Source: Nymphaea colorata
Lineage: Eukaryota; Streptophyta; Magnoliopsida; Nymphaeales; Nymphaeaceae
Direction of reading: 5' to 3'
DNA length: 60,000 bases
NCBI RefSeq assembly: GCF_008831285.2
Contig: NC_045138.2
Location: 36,573,115-36,633,114 of the forward strand
Part shown: positions 25,880 through 36,814 of the stretch, in pieces
Layout: every line of letters starts with the position of its first letter
How positions within the stretch are numbered: the stretch's first letter is position 1
The notes under the pieces: generated by a model
Database searches by the model: none
Seen by the model: the letters and a program-made list of their open reading frames with translations, nothing else
What the model was told of the DNA's origin: nothing
Position numbers and translations under genes: made by a program

Positions 25880-27150
25880 TTCCCACATTGCATGGATTAA
25901 GAACCTCGTTTTTAAAAACTAGTTTTCAGAAAACCTTTTTTTTTTTTTTAGTGCGTCATCCAAACTACTAATTACTAAACTAGGTTAGACAAGGGTCTCC
26001 AAACACCTCCAAACTTAACTGGCATTAAAGAAAGGTAAACACAAATGAAGAAAGTATATATTAATGACAAGACACGAAGATATAACCCCTCGACTATTTT
26101 CTTCAAACATTTCAATTCAGTAACATTTTATACCACACACTTCACGCAAGCAAAGGTGTTATAAAATGTGTTTTAACAGGGACGTCATACCACCAAACTG
26201 TGTACGATACATGTTGTTATACATGGACAAAATATTAATGTGAATGATATTTATAACACCTTTGGATGAAAACATCAAACGTCATCTAAATTTCATTCAC
26301 ATTATATTTTGTATTTTGTGAATGAAAACATCAAACGTCACCTAAAGGTGTTAGTCTCGTTTTTCAGCCCGGTTCCGACAACATTGGACCAGGCGCTTGC
26401 GGCGTTCGCCTACTTTGATAGCAACGCATTGCAAGCAAATAGAGTGTCAGTTTGTTCCTATTAGAGTCATGAGCTTGTTGTAGTCGGTCCGCGTCCTTGC
26501 AGGGTTCGTTCTTCGAGCCCTGCTGATCCCTTCCCCTCTCCCCCAGGGACCTACCGTATGGAGTATAGCCAAGTGGTCAGGTTTTTGGTACCGGCATGCA
26601 AAGGTTCCAATCCTTTGACTCAAGATTATGTACACCCGATCGGATCTGTCAATAGCGAGCTGACGACTACAGGGGAAGCGGCTGACTGCAGCTTAAAGGT
26701 GACGTTTGATGTTTTCATTCACAAAATATAATGTGAATGAAATTTAGGTGACGTTTGATGTTTTCATCCAAAGGTGTTATAAATACCATTCACATTAATA
26801 TTTTGTCCATGTATAACAACATGTATCGTACACAGTTTGGTGGTATGACGTCCCTGTTACAACACATTTTATAACACCTTTGCTGCGTGAAGTGTGTGGT
26901 ATAAAATGTTACTGAATTGAAATGTTTGAAGAAAATAGTCGAGGGGTTATATCTTCGTGTCTTGTCATTAATATATACTTTCTTCATTTGTGTTTACCTT
27001 TCTTTAATGCCAGTTAAGTTTGGAGGTGTTTGGGTGAGACCCTTGTCTAACCTAGTTTAGTAATTACTAGTTTGGATGACGCACTAAAAAAAATGGTTTT
27101 CTGAAAACTAGTTTTTAAAAGCGAGGTTTTTAATCCATGCACGGTGGGGA
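25880..27150. mobile_element. 1.27-kb hairpin transposon with captured loop sequence
   Basis: The left arm 25,880-26,343 and right arm 26,698-27,150 are inverted repeats of about 455-465 bp with few differences (ends TGCATGGATTAA / TTAATCCATGCA). They enclose a 354-bp loop. The arms contain the 130-bp terminal sequence also present at 19,850-20,000, plus nested direct copies of GACGTTTGATGTTTTCAT. The loop has a different, GC-richer composition and includes a mitochondrial-type tRNA-Gln remnant. There is no transposase, so the element would be mobilised in trans. Its class is not determined; the second copy lies at 42,096-43,364. Confidence 0.8.
26559..26624 (+). pseudogene. trnQ-UUG: Degenerate mitochondrial-type tRNA-Gln(UUG) fragment
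   Basis: TGGAGTATAGCCAAGTGG, TTTTTGGTACCGGCATGC and AAGGTTCCAATCC follow the order of the plant mitochondrial trnQ-UUG sequence as I remember it, with anticodon TTG in the loop. The D-arm is shortened by about seven bases. The acceptor stem no longer pairs (3' side TTTGACTCAAG), and the T-loop has CCAAT where CGAAT is expected. It is a remnant, not a working tRNA. Confidence 0.7.
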
Positions 27151-30100
27151 CCTTAGATTAATTAATCTAATTAATTAATGTAATTGAGTGCAAAAACCAT
27201 GCATGAAGGTAATGAAGAACAAAAACCATTAAAGTAATTGAGTGCGTCATATGTAAATTGGCAGTGAACCACTTGACTAACTTGATTAATGTGAACGAGT
27301 ACAACTTTTGCTTTTAACTTTGAAAAGTGACTACTAGGTAACTCTATGCGTGGGTAACAGTTGATGTTGATATCCTGACAAGTAAATGAATGGTCACGGT
27401 GTATAGCAAAACCAGAGCGTGACTTGATCATCTGATTCATGACAAAAACATGCTAGAGAAAGAACAACTAAAGCATAAGTCCCAAGAAAAGTGAATCGAC
27501 GAAGACGATCTTGACGATCTTACAGAAAGAGGAGGAAAATCAGAAGAAACCTCGTACAGAAGATAGGGTTAAAAAAAACAAGCAAAAAGGAAGGGAAATC
27601 AGGCGCTCGACCCGAAAATAACTGACATTATCAACCTCGCACACGTCCGCCACAATATTTGAATTATCATCGGCCTGGCTTTTCTGTTTCACAGTCAAGC
27701 GGAATGACCTCGCCATTTCCTCGCTTCTGCGAGAAACGAGTCAGATCAATTCCCGACTCGAAAGACAGTGATGATTGGCGGACTGAACAAGTTTGGGGAG
27801 AAGAGGATTCCACGGTCACTTTGAACGTAGAGAAGCCGGAATAATCTCTCTCGCTCCTCTTTCGCTGCTTTTCCTCTTTCCCGCGCTGTAGAAACCAAAC
27901 GCTACGCCTCAGATTGATTGCTATTGGTGGGTGGTGAACACCTTTTATATGAATACGGAGGAACCCAAACCGCCTTTCCCGCTTTGAATTATCGTCGGAC
28001 AGGTTATGCACGGGGTTTATCTGTTTCACCGTCAACGGAATGAGCTTGCCGTTTCCTCGCTTCTGCAAAGACAACCTGCAAGAAAAAAATTGGATGACCG
28101 TGAGATCAGAGGAATAAGAAAAAAATAACCGGAAGAAAAAATTCGGATGACCGTGAGATTCAGGCCGCCGGAGAAGGGTGGATTGCTGTCATCCTTCCTC
28201 ACCTAGCACTGACCCCTAATCTCTCTACAAGTTTAGCACAGTGTAATCTGTTTATTGATGTTGTGTTCTATATTTTTTTTTTCTTAAGTATTTACGCCTT
28301 TATACTATTTTTAGTCTTTCTCTTCTTTGATATTTTTTATTTTTAATTATTTTTAAATTTTAAAATATTTTTTTTTATCAAATTCGATTCGCAAAGGATT
28401 CCAATGCCAATTGGATTTACCGAATTTCTGAACCATTTGGCTTTAAGATTCTATTCATAAATAAAGTTGCTACAAAGATAATGAATAACCACGAGTCAGA
28501 AACCAGTTATTCATAACATTAAATGCATACTCAACCGTTACAGGCCTGTCCTACCTTTTGTTTACAAAGTTAAATAAACGAAGAGTTCCAGCCAAATTGT
28601 TGTTACGACTAGCAACCAGGCGCATCCTCCTGTCCATGATCAACCAGTTCGGCTTGATAATTTCAGGCATTATTAGATCTAAAGAAATAAGCATGTCCAA
28701 CTATCAAACAATGTGCCAGTCAGAATAATAAATTTCATGGCTGCATGGAGCAACAATGCAATTGCAAAAGAATTTCAACATCTGTGAAATTTACAGTCAT
28801 ATGTAGATCATGGATGTACGGAGACGTATAATAGAAACCACAATTAATGTGCCCATAAGGACTAGTTGTCTTGAACCCGAACACGATTTCCCTTCCTCGA
28901 CCTGTCAACAATAGCGAACACTTCAGGTATAATGCAGATAAGATAGTAGCAGAAGGCAGGTCATAGAGTTGGAGCAAGAAATCTACTTCCATGTTTGACA
29001 ACCAAGCCAGACAATAAATGAACACCATGCAAGCAAATTCTGTGTGTGGGTGAAAATGAAATTCACACTAATATGGATCCTTGGCACATCACAATTTTAT
29101 GGATTCCTGAGTAAGTCTACCTGCACATGCTTCATGTTTACATAAAATACCCTTCTTTTGGCTTGCAAAAAAGAGATACCTTCAACAAAGTTGCCAGCCG
29201 GAAGACCATTTGGTCCTCTGTATATTCTCTAAAGAAAAAGTTGGATAACGTGCTTATCACAAAACAATGAGCAGAAAAAATTATGATGTTTAATAGATGA
29301 CAATTACAAACACCTCAACAGGAAAATATTAATCCAAAGGACCCAGCTTGGTTAGATCCTCCTTGGTTTGGCAGAAAAATACATAAAAGCAAAGCTTGAA
29401 GGGCCAACAATACTTCCCAATATGCTCAAAGAGCGTTTTCTCTCCCTAAGTGCATTGTTTATATGTGTAACCCGGAGCCGAATGCGCTTCTCGGAATCAA
29501 TAAACCTTTTCGCTTTCAATCAGTGAAACAAATAAAATCCATATGGGGATCCCACCACAAGATCAATCTGTCCAATTGTAATCCGCAAAACCGTCGTTTC
29601 CAACTCATGTCCGACATTTGGTTCCAACACATGGTGTCTCATATCGGCTTGTATTAAGCTATTTTCTATTTTTCAGTTAATTAATTATTAGCTTAGAATG
29701 TTTAATAACACGAAAGCGTAAATGAAATCAATATCGTTTTGCATGAAGAGAACACTGCTTTCAGACCCAAATACTTTTTCCCCAATGATTCAAGTAATTG
29801 GTCAACGATACACACTACTTGATCTAGAACCAAATGGGATGGCTGCCCAATGAGGATTACAGCTTCTCTTCCTTTTCAAGATCTTTGGATTCTTGTTCTT
29901 AAATAGTCAAAGGGAAGAAGTCATTCCCTATCCAATTATAGATTATTTAGTTTGAGCAAGTGAAGCTTATAGATGCAACTCAATTATATCAATTATCCAA
30001 CCGCCTTCTCTCCGTGCGTTCTTTTTACACGAATATTAAAAATACCTTCTGACACTGCTCTTCTGCCTTCAAGCAAGCAGCGGGCCAGTGGCCAGCCAAG

Positions 30101-30223
30101 AGGTTCGCTTTTATTGAGTGTTGGGAGCATGTGATCATAACAGCTTGGAGGTAAAAAAAGAAAAAATAAATGGTGTTACTTGAGCAATGTTACCGTCATT
30201 ATTGACAAGTATATAAAACTTCG
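27151..30223. other. Unassigned region with local tandem duplications
   Basis: No recognised gene. At 27,659-27,740 and 27,985-28,075 an ~80-bp unit (GAATTATC..TCGG ... TTTCCTCGCTTCTGC) is repeated in direct orientation, which gives an internally repeated 135-codon open frame on the - strand (27,667-28,074) without a known domain. At 28,080-28,170 a ~60-bp unit around GGATGACCGTGAGAT occurs twice. From 28,250 on, the sequence is very AT-rich. Confidence 0.4.
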
Positions 30224-30413
30224 CCATGATGTGTAATCAAAATTTTAGAATTGTTTATGATGTCCTTATGTATATGATTTTTAACACCAACCTGGATCGC
30301 AACTCTTTTAGAACTTGACCATGATGTGTAATTGCAATTTTGAATTGCTTATGATGTAGTTATGTATATGAGTCTTGTACATTAAACACCAAACTGGAAT
30401 CGCAACTCTTTTT
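30224..30413. repeat. Two-copy tandem repeat (~95-bp unit)
   Basis: The unit running from CCATGATGTGTAAT to GGAATCGCAACTCTTTT occurs twice in direct orientation, with small differences. The second assembled copy is at about 46,452-46,648. Confidence 0.75.
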
Positions 30414-30529
30414 CGCTGTTTGTTTTTTCACTATACTCCATGTAGTTAATGCATAAAGAGGTTGTTAGGGGTAGGCGTTTTTTTTTTCATTATTTTTAAT
30501 CAGTTGCTTAACCATTCTAAAAAAATCTA

Positions 30530-31296
30530 TGCAGAAATGAACATGATTTGAATAAGCTGCCAAAATTTGTCTACTTTGATTTTTTTTTTTTTAATTTATT
30601 AGACAAATTTATAACTATTACGAATTTTGATGTACTTATCCAATGTTTTTTGGATGAAAAGTTCTCTCTATGAGACCCGTTTTTCGTATTCTATCAATCA
30701 AATGCCTTGAAGATAATGTGTTCCTCATATATGTTTCTTTCGATTTATGTGGTTTGAATTCATTTTAGGAAAATTTTTATATCATGTGATTTGAATTGAT
30801 ATTGTTTCGTAGATATTAACCAAATTTTGGCCGTGCTGTTTACGCATCACTTCACCTTAGTATGCATCGCCTCGGCTTAACATATTGTTTTGCCTAATCA
30901 CATTAAGTTAACAACATTGTTTTTCCATGGATCAAACTGGAACACATTCTATAATGTAGTATCAATGTGTCACGGCCCACTCGTTTGAACAATGCCCTCA
31001 AGTTGCATTAGTTCTTTTCCTGCAATCACATTATAGCGATGAGACTCTTTTAACTTTCATTTGCTCCAATGCTGCAACAGATCAATGAAAATTGATTCCT
31101 CTCAAAACCGTTTCCTAGTTCAGAGCAATCCTGTTTTGGTGGAGAAATCTTACAAGTAGTGCCTGAAGTCTTTAATTTGAAAATATATGTAGTACACTAA
31201 AGTTTTGCAATATATTCCAAAGAAAGCAAACGAGATTTGCAGTATATATCGCAGATTTAATACATTTTCCGGTCGATCACCGATGGAAACAGTATT
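30530..31296 (-). repeat. Reverse copy of 22,390-23,167
   Basis: The - strand follows 23,167 back to 22,390, including the CACTTCACCTTAGTATGCAT-type motifs and the F-box 3'-flank-derived segment at its right end. The paired blocks lie about 7.4 kb apart in opposite orientation, so they form an outer inverted repeat around arm b and the hairpin element. Confidence 0.7.
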
Positions 31297-31394
31297 GTGG
31301 CTGGGCCTTGCTAGCCTGAACAATAAAGCTCGATAGGAAAACCCATCATTTTACCTTCTCTTTTAGCTTTTAGCTTTTTATTAGAAAAAGTCGG

Positions 31395-31560
31395 CATGCA
31401 TTCCTGAGGCGTACGCCTCAACACAAGCGCAATTTGTGGTGAAGCGCGCACCTTTCCTAGGTGGGTAAGATGTGCCCTCACACGTCAGCTAGGAAGCCTT
31501 TTCTTGCAAAATCGCATTGAGGCGTACGCTTCGTACGCCTTTTGCAACACGCATCCATTA
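31395..31560. repeat. Small palindrome-ended element
   Basis: GAGGCGTACGCCTCA at the left and GAGGCGTACGCTTCGTACGC at the right share the same palindromic core, with GC-richer sequence between them. It could be a small MITE; no target duplication was identified. Confidence 0.35.
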
Positions 31561-31981
31561 ACCACAAAAGGCATAGTTCCCGTTGATGAAATCTCTCACA
31601 TCCTCCGCAGGGTTTGCATCGGTTGGACTTCACATCCAATTGCTTGAATTCATACTGATTGGATTATTCACTAGAAAGCACTGATGCACAGATGTGATTG
31701 CACATAAATTGCATGATCCTCAGTGTCACTTTTTTTCTAGAGCAGGTAGCTGCTGCTGTTTGGTTGAGCTTAGCCGGATATATGTATGTTCAGACGGGTT
31801 TCTTCTGTAAGAGATGTAATTCAACAAATCTAAATTTTATTTAAATGAATTACACCTGCATTATTTTGGGACTAATGATCAACATCCACAACATTAAAGA
31901 TTTGGTTATAAAATGAACATCTAAAAATCCATAAAAGGGAATGTAGTTTATATTAACATCGTCTAAAATTCGGGTGTATGG

Positions 31982-33345
31982 AATATGGATGACTTATCTA
32001 GTGAGATGTTCCTTGCAACGCATTCTGAAGGCTGAACTCTGTGGTATAACAAAACGGTTTTCTTCTTTAAAATTTCTTTTTAGGAGCTTATAATTTTACT
32101 CTTCATGGTGCCTCAGAAAAATACAAAACGATCAATGTGTCTAAAAATGCAAAACATCAAAACCCGGATTAGCGTGTGAACAGACAGGAGACCGAAGAGT
32201 TGTTAATTGGGATTTTTGAAACTTGGCTGAATTTTTGACAAGAACCTTCTCATTTGCTGCAAACTACTACCCCGTAAAGCACACTCTGACATATTGTAGG
32301 ACATTTGCTTTTGTTCTTCAGTTGGAATTAGCCAAGAAAGTTGTGCCTTCATGTGTAGCAAATTCTAGGAAACAATATCTAATATTTAAAAAGGTGGCAT
32401 GTCGTCTGAACTCTTGAATCATATATCATCAAGGGCAGGGGAGGGCATAGTATCATCTGTCATAGACATGCAACTTAAACCCAAATATTTTATAAGACAG
32501 GCCGAAGTAAGTCGAGGATTGCGGCCAGTGGCATCCACGACACAATTGGCTTCATTCGTTTCTGTTACCCAATTTCTTTTTCCTCTCTCTATTTGCTGGC
32601 TGGCTTCCAAATTGCAATCAATAGATGTGTTCCCGAGTTCTCTGGTTGAACGATTAACGAGCTGCGGCAATTAATACTACTGGGACTATGATGCAATCTG
32701 CTAATTCTTTGCAGCGTCATCACACCATCTGATTAAAAAAAAAAATCGTAAAAGACATTTAATGACAATGCGTTGGCCATTGACGGCCCAGTTAAGAAGA
32801 GATCGATCTGCGGATTCGCACAGCTTTCAAAAACAAAAGGGATTTGGAAGCATGTGGGAGATGAGAACCAACTAAGGCAGACGAAAAACACATCTTCTTT
32901 CCTTCTTAGAATAGACCAGTATAGAATAGATCCAGCTTAGGCAGAGTTGGTGGAATGTTCTAACTTACGCATTTCATTTGTTTGTCTGAAGGCTCTGCTT
33001 CTTGGAATCATGCTTCTTCTGCCTTATCATATGTCTTGGTGTCCTGTTATGATGCTGAACTGAGCTATGATTGCCACACTGATACATTCCATGTTTTGAG
33101 TTTTCATATAATCCATTTACCGTAGCAGGTTCGTCTAAATTGGAATTCGGCAATTGAAGCGAGGCCATAATAATGCTAAAACTGACGATAGGAATCTCCT
33201 ACTGCGTGAAGTTGCTATATTGCTTATGGGTCTCTTTTAACTTGCTCTGTTCTTAAAGGTATCCACTGCGTTGATCGAGGAAGAAGTCCAGCCAGAGAGA
33301 TTGAGAGCTCCTCTACGTTTTGAAGTCCCGACATATGCTTAGTAC
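31982..33345 (+). pseudogene. F-box gene fragment block B
   Basis: Diverged direct repeat of block A. The exon-2-like piece is at 33,038-33,092, the intron-2-like piece at 33,125-33,215 and the exon-3-like piece at 33,258-33,320. Compared with blocks A and C it lacks many single bases (for example CCGTAAAGCACAC where A and C have CCGTAAAAGCAACAC). These are probably consensus errors near the contig end, not mutations. Not translatable in any version. Confidence 0.8.
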
Positions 33346-33485
33346 AGAGTGAGCGATGCCAAGCTTGCGAACGATCATTGGAAGAGGAAACTGGCGCAAC
33401 TTGCGAGTGGTAGGGGTAGATGTAGTTGGGGTCTTCATCCTAGCAATGAAACATAAATTCAGCGTTGGATTTGAATGGACCTAAG

Positions 33486-33652
33486 CAGTGGCGGAGCCAG
33501 AGCAGTCCCTTGGATCTGGGTAGGGCCAAACTAAATTTAAATCTAAAAATACATAGAGTGATTAAAAAATAATTTTTTTTCAATGTAAATTTTTTTTTTC
33601 ATTTTGCCAGGGTGGGGCCATGGCCTAGGCGCCCCCCCTCCCTCCGCCCCTG
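33486..33652 (+). mobile_element. hAT-like MITE, 167 bp
   Basis: Terminal inverted repeats start CAGTGGCGGAGCCAG and end CCTCCGCCCCTG, the hAT pattern. Flanking 8-mers GACCTAAG and GACCTGAC agree at six positions and may be a decayed 8-bp target duplication. The interior is T/A-rich, followed by a GC-rich 3' part. Non-autonomous. Confidence 0.6.
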
Positions 33653-34098
33653 GACCTGACCTAACTTCAGTTACATAAAGCAGCCCCACGAAACCTGAGT
33701 TACTACCTTATCGCTAATTTAAAATTTGTTAATTATATATTTAATGTTTCTTAAAAAAAAAAATTGGCAAGCTCGTCTAACCGCCCCATCAGTTGTGGCA
33801 ACTGAATGTGCGTGGTAGTGGTAGCCTCTTGACCGAGAGTTGGCTGGCAAGAGGGTTCACTAATAAAGAGAAATGATGTGGGATTCCTTCTTGGCATTGT
33901 GACAGATGAGCAAGTCCTCAAGGGTCCACCTACTCTCTCCTTCCGTCCACTGGACTCTCCCACCTGATGCCGTTCTCCTGACAACATCAACCTGATCCAA
34001 CTAAATGGTCCAGTATCAACTTAATATATTACTGTTCATGAGCGAGTTCTATCTCGGTGTGGTCAGTTTGAAATAGGCTCAAGTGTCTTGAATGAAAC
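33653..34098. other. Unassigned stretch up to the gap
   Basis: No recognised gene. Continuous in the second copy (49,940-50,386), where it runs straight into repeat arm c. This shows what should follow the point where this contig breaks off. Confidence 0.6.
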
Positions 34099-34198
34099 NN
34101 NNNNNNNNNNNNNNNNNNNNNNNNNNNNNNNNNNNNNNNNNNNNNNNNNNNNNNNNNNNNNNNNNNNNNNNNNNNNNNNNNNNNNNNNNNNNNNNNNN
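34099..34198. other. Assembly gap (100 N)
   Basis: Exactly 100 unknown bases, the customary placeholder for a gap of unknown size between two contigs. Near-identical sequence lies on both sides. Confidence 0.99.
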
Positions 34199-35905
34199 GA
34201 GAAAAATAAGATCTATTAAAATCAATTATTCAAATGTTAAAACTCGAGGCCTTTTAGACAAGCAACTTGAAGGTGGAGGAATCTTTATTTTCTATGTATA
34301 TATAAAGCAGAAGTGTAGAAGAATCCATATCTTCTATAGAAAATAAGGATTCCTCCATCCTCGGGCTCGAGTTGCGTGTATAGTAGGCTGGATGGCTACA
34401 CGGGTGAAAGAATCTTTAGACAGCTCCATGTATTTGTAGTGGCCAAATGGTTGAAGGACTGTATGTGTATGGTGGTTGAGGGCTCTCACTAAAGAGAGGG
34501 TTATGACCCATTCACTGGCGTCCATAACTCAATTCGCCATAAAAATGTCCATTGATCCTCGCCCTAGGCCAAACATTTATTGTTTTGTTCATTAACAGAT
34601 TGAGCAAAGTTTTAAGTTTTCATTCATTAATTCTTTTATTGTAACTGTTTGATAAGTTTTCTTCATTAACTGATTAAATTTTCATAATATGCATTGTGTA
34701 GATTTTAGGCATTTGTTTGTGTGTGTAGACAGAGAGAGAGAGAGAGGATTTTTGCTGCTTTATTTTTGTTGTGGTATATCTGCTAGGGACTTGGGGTCAT
34801 TTAGAGAGAAGGAAAGAGAGAGTTTGTGGATTTTTATTTGTTCATCTGATTTTATAATTTATATATTTATTCATTTTTTTCTGTCACATATGGATTTTAT
34901 TTCGTTTGTGTGGGGAGAGAGAGAGAGAGTTTAACATAGACGATATAATGTGGATACCCAAGATCGCACTTTGATCGGCCATGATCCGATTAACTCAACT
35001 TGCCCATTGGAAAAAGATAAAAAGGACTAGAGTTGAAATTTAAGCACGATTTAGCTGTGTAACCCTTTAAGATTACGTTAACAATGAGGTCAAAAATTTT
35101 TTGTGTCATCCAAATGCGTTTGAAATAGATTTTTGGAAAGAAAACAATATTTTATACCTAAAATTTGTTTTTGGGTGTCATTCAAACGCCTCATAAACAG
35201 TGTTTAGATAACACTCCAAATCAGTATTTTTAGGCCAAAACAAAACCGTTTTTTTGGAGCATTTGGATGTATTCGAACCCAGAATATTCAAAAAAATGAG
35301 TATTGATAAAACTAGGTTCTCAAGGGGGATTTTCACTTTACTCAATCAATCCCCCTTGAGAACCTAGTTTTATCAATACTCATTTTTTGAATATTCTGGG
35401 TTCGAATACATCCAAATGCTCCAAAAAAAACGGTTTTGTTTTGCCTAAAAATGCTGAGTTGGAGTGTTATCTAAACACTGTTTATGAGGCGTTTGAATGA
35501 CACCCAAAAACAAATTTTAGATATAAATTATTGTTTTTCTATTTCAAAGGCATTTGGATGACACAAAAAAATAGTTTTGCCATAAACTGCATCTAAAAAA
35601 GGGTAAGAATAACCATGCACCCCTAGCCTATTCACAACAAAATAAGTTTTGGTTCTATTACCCAAATACACAAACTAGTTTTTCAAAGCTGATTAAAAAC
35701 CTCGTTTCTAAAACTAGCTTTCAGAAAACCAATTTTTTTGAGCGCGTCATCCAAACTACTAATTACTAAACTTGGTTAGACAAGGGTCTCACCCAAACAC
35801 TCCAAACTTAATTGGCATCAAATGAATTCCCATGCTTGGGCGTCGCTCACTCTGTACTAAGCATATGTCGGGACTCCAAAACGTAGAGGTGCTCTCAATT
35901 TCTCC
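34199..35905 (-). repeat. Inverted copy of 19,758-21,467 at the start of the right contig
   Basis: The first base after the gap corresponds to the reverse complement of 21,467, and the alignment continues without a break to 19,758 at position 35,905. There the sequence turns round at a shared TCTCC and continues in direct orientation from 19,648. It therefore contains reversed copies of the fold-back element (35,088-35,581), the 130-bp transposon end and part of arm a. A fold-back at the very start of a contig suggests a chimeric long read. Confidence 0.85.
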
Positions 35906-36075
35906 TGCTGGCGTGAAGTGAAGTTAATATATTGCTTCTGGGTCTCTTTCAACTTGATCTGTTCTTAAAGTTATCCACTGCGATGATCGAGGAAGAAGTC
36001 CACCCGCAGCCGGAGAAATTGAGAGCACCTCTACGTTTGGAGTCCCGACATATGCTTAGTACAGAGTGAGCGACG
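35906..36075 (+). pseudogene. F-box fragment (second copy of the end of block A)
   Basis: Matches 19,648-19,810, with the ATCGAGGAAGAAGTCCACCC exon-3-like segment. It starts abruptly at the fold-back point, so the rest of block A is missing on this side. Confidence 0.75.
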
Positions 36076-36331
36076 CCAAGCATGGGAATTCATTTGATGC
36101 CAATTAAGTTTGAGTGTTTGGGTGAGACCCTTGTCTAACCAAGTTTAGTAATTAGTAGTTTGGATGACGCGCTCAAAAAAATTGGTTTTCTGGAAAGCTA
36201 GTTTTAGAAACGAGGTTTTTAATCAGCTTGAAAAACTAGTTGTGTATTTGGGTAATAGAACCAAAACTTATTTTGTTGTGAATAGGCTAGGGGTGCATGG
36301 TTATTCTTACCCTTTTTTAGATGCAGTTTAT

Positions 36332-36814
36332 GGCAAAACTATTTTTTTGTGTCATCCAAATGCCTTTGAAATAGAAAAACAATAATTTATATCTAAAATT
36401 TGTTTTGGGTGTCATTCAAACGCCTCATAAACAGTGTTTAGATAACACTCCAACTCAGCATTTTTAGGCAAAACAAAACCGTTTTTTTTGGAGCATTTGG
36501 ATGTATTCGAACCAGAATATTCAAAAAATGAGTATTGATAAAACTAGGTTCTCAAGGGGGATTGATGAGTAAAGTGAAAATCCCCCTTGAGAACCTAGTT
36601 TATCAATACTCATTTTTTGAATATTCTGGGTTCGAATACATCCAAATGCTCCAAAAAAACGGTTTGTTTGCCTAAAAATACTGATTTGGAGTGTTATCTA
36701 AACACTGTTTATGAGGCGTTTGAATGACACCCAAAAACAAATTTTAGGTATAAAATATTGTTTTCTTTCCAAAATCTATTTCAAACGCATTGGATGACAC
36801 AAAAAATTTTTGAC
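36332..36814. repeat. Fold-back element, second copy
   Basis: Same as 20,082-20,573 apart from several single-base losses in homopolymer runs. Confidence 0.85.

Larger units (their letters stand above)
19648..34098. repeat. Copy 1 of a ~14.4-kb near-identical direct duplication (left of the gap)
   Basis: This stretch reappears almost base for base at 35,906-50,386. The offset between copies is 16,254 at 19,671, about 16,219 at 24,292, 16,214 at 27,667 and 16,288 at the gap edge. Differences are mostly single-base deletions in homopolymers. Those missing from this copy are concentrated after about 28 kb, towards the gap. Most likely the same locus assembled twice. Confidence 0.9.

Noticed and set aside
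26559-26624. Functional tRNA-Gln gene
   Set aside because: The D-arm is shortened and the acceptor stem does not pair, so it is a remnant within transposon loop sequence.
34092-34346. An open frame running across the N gap
   Set aside because: Most of its codons are unknown bases. It is produced by the gap placeholder.
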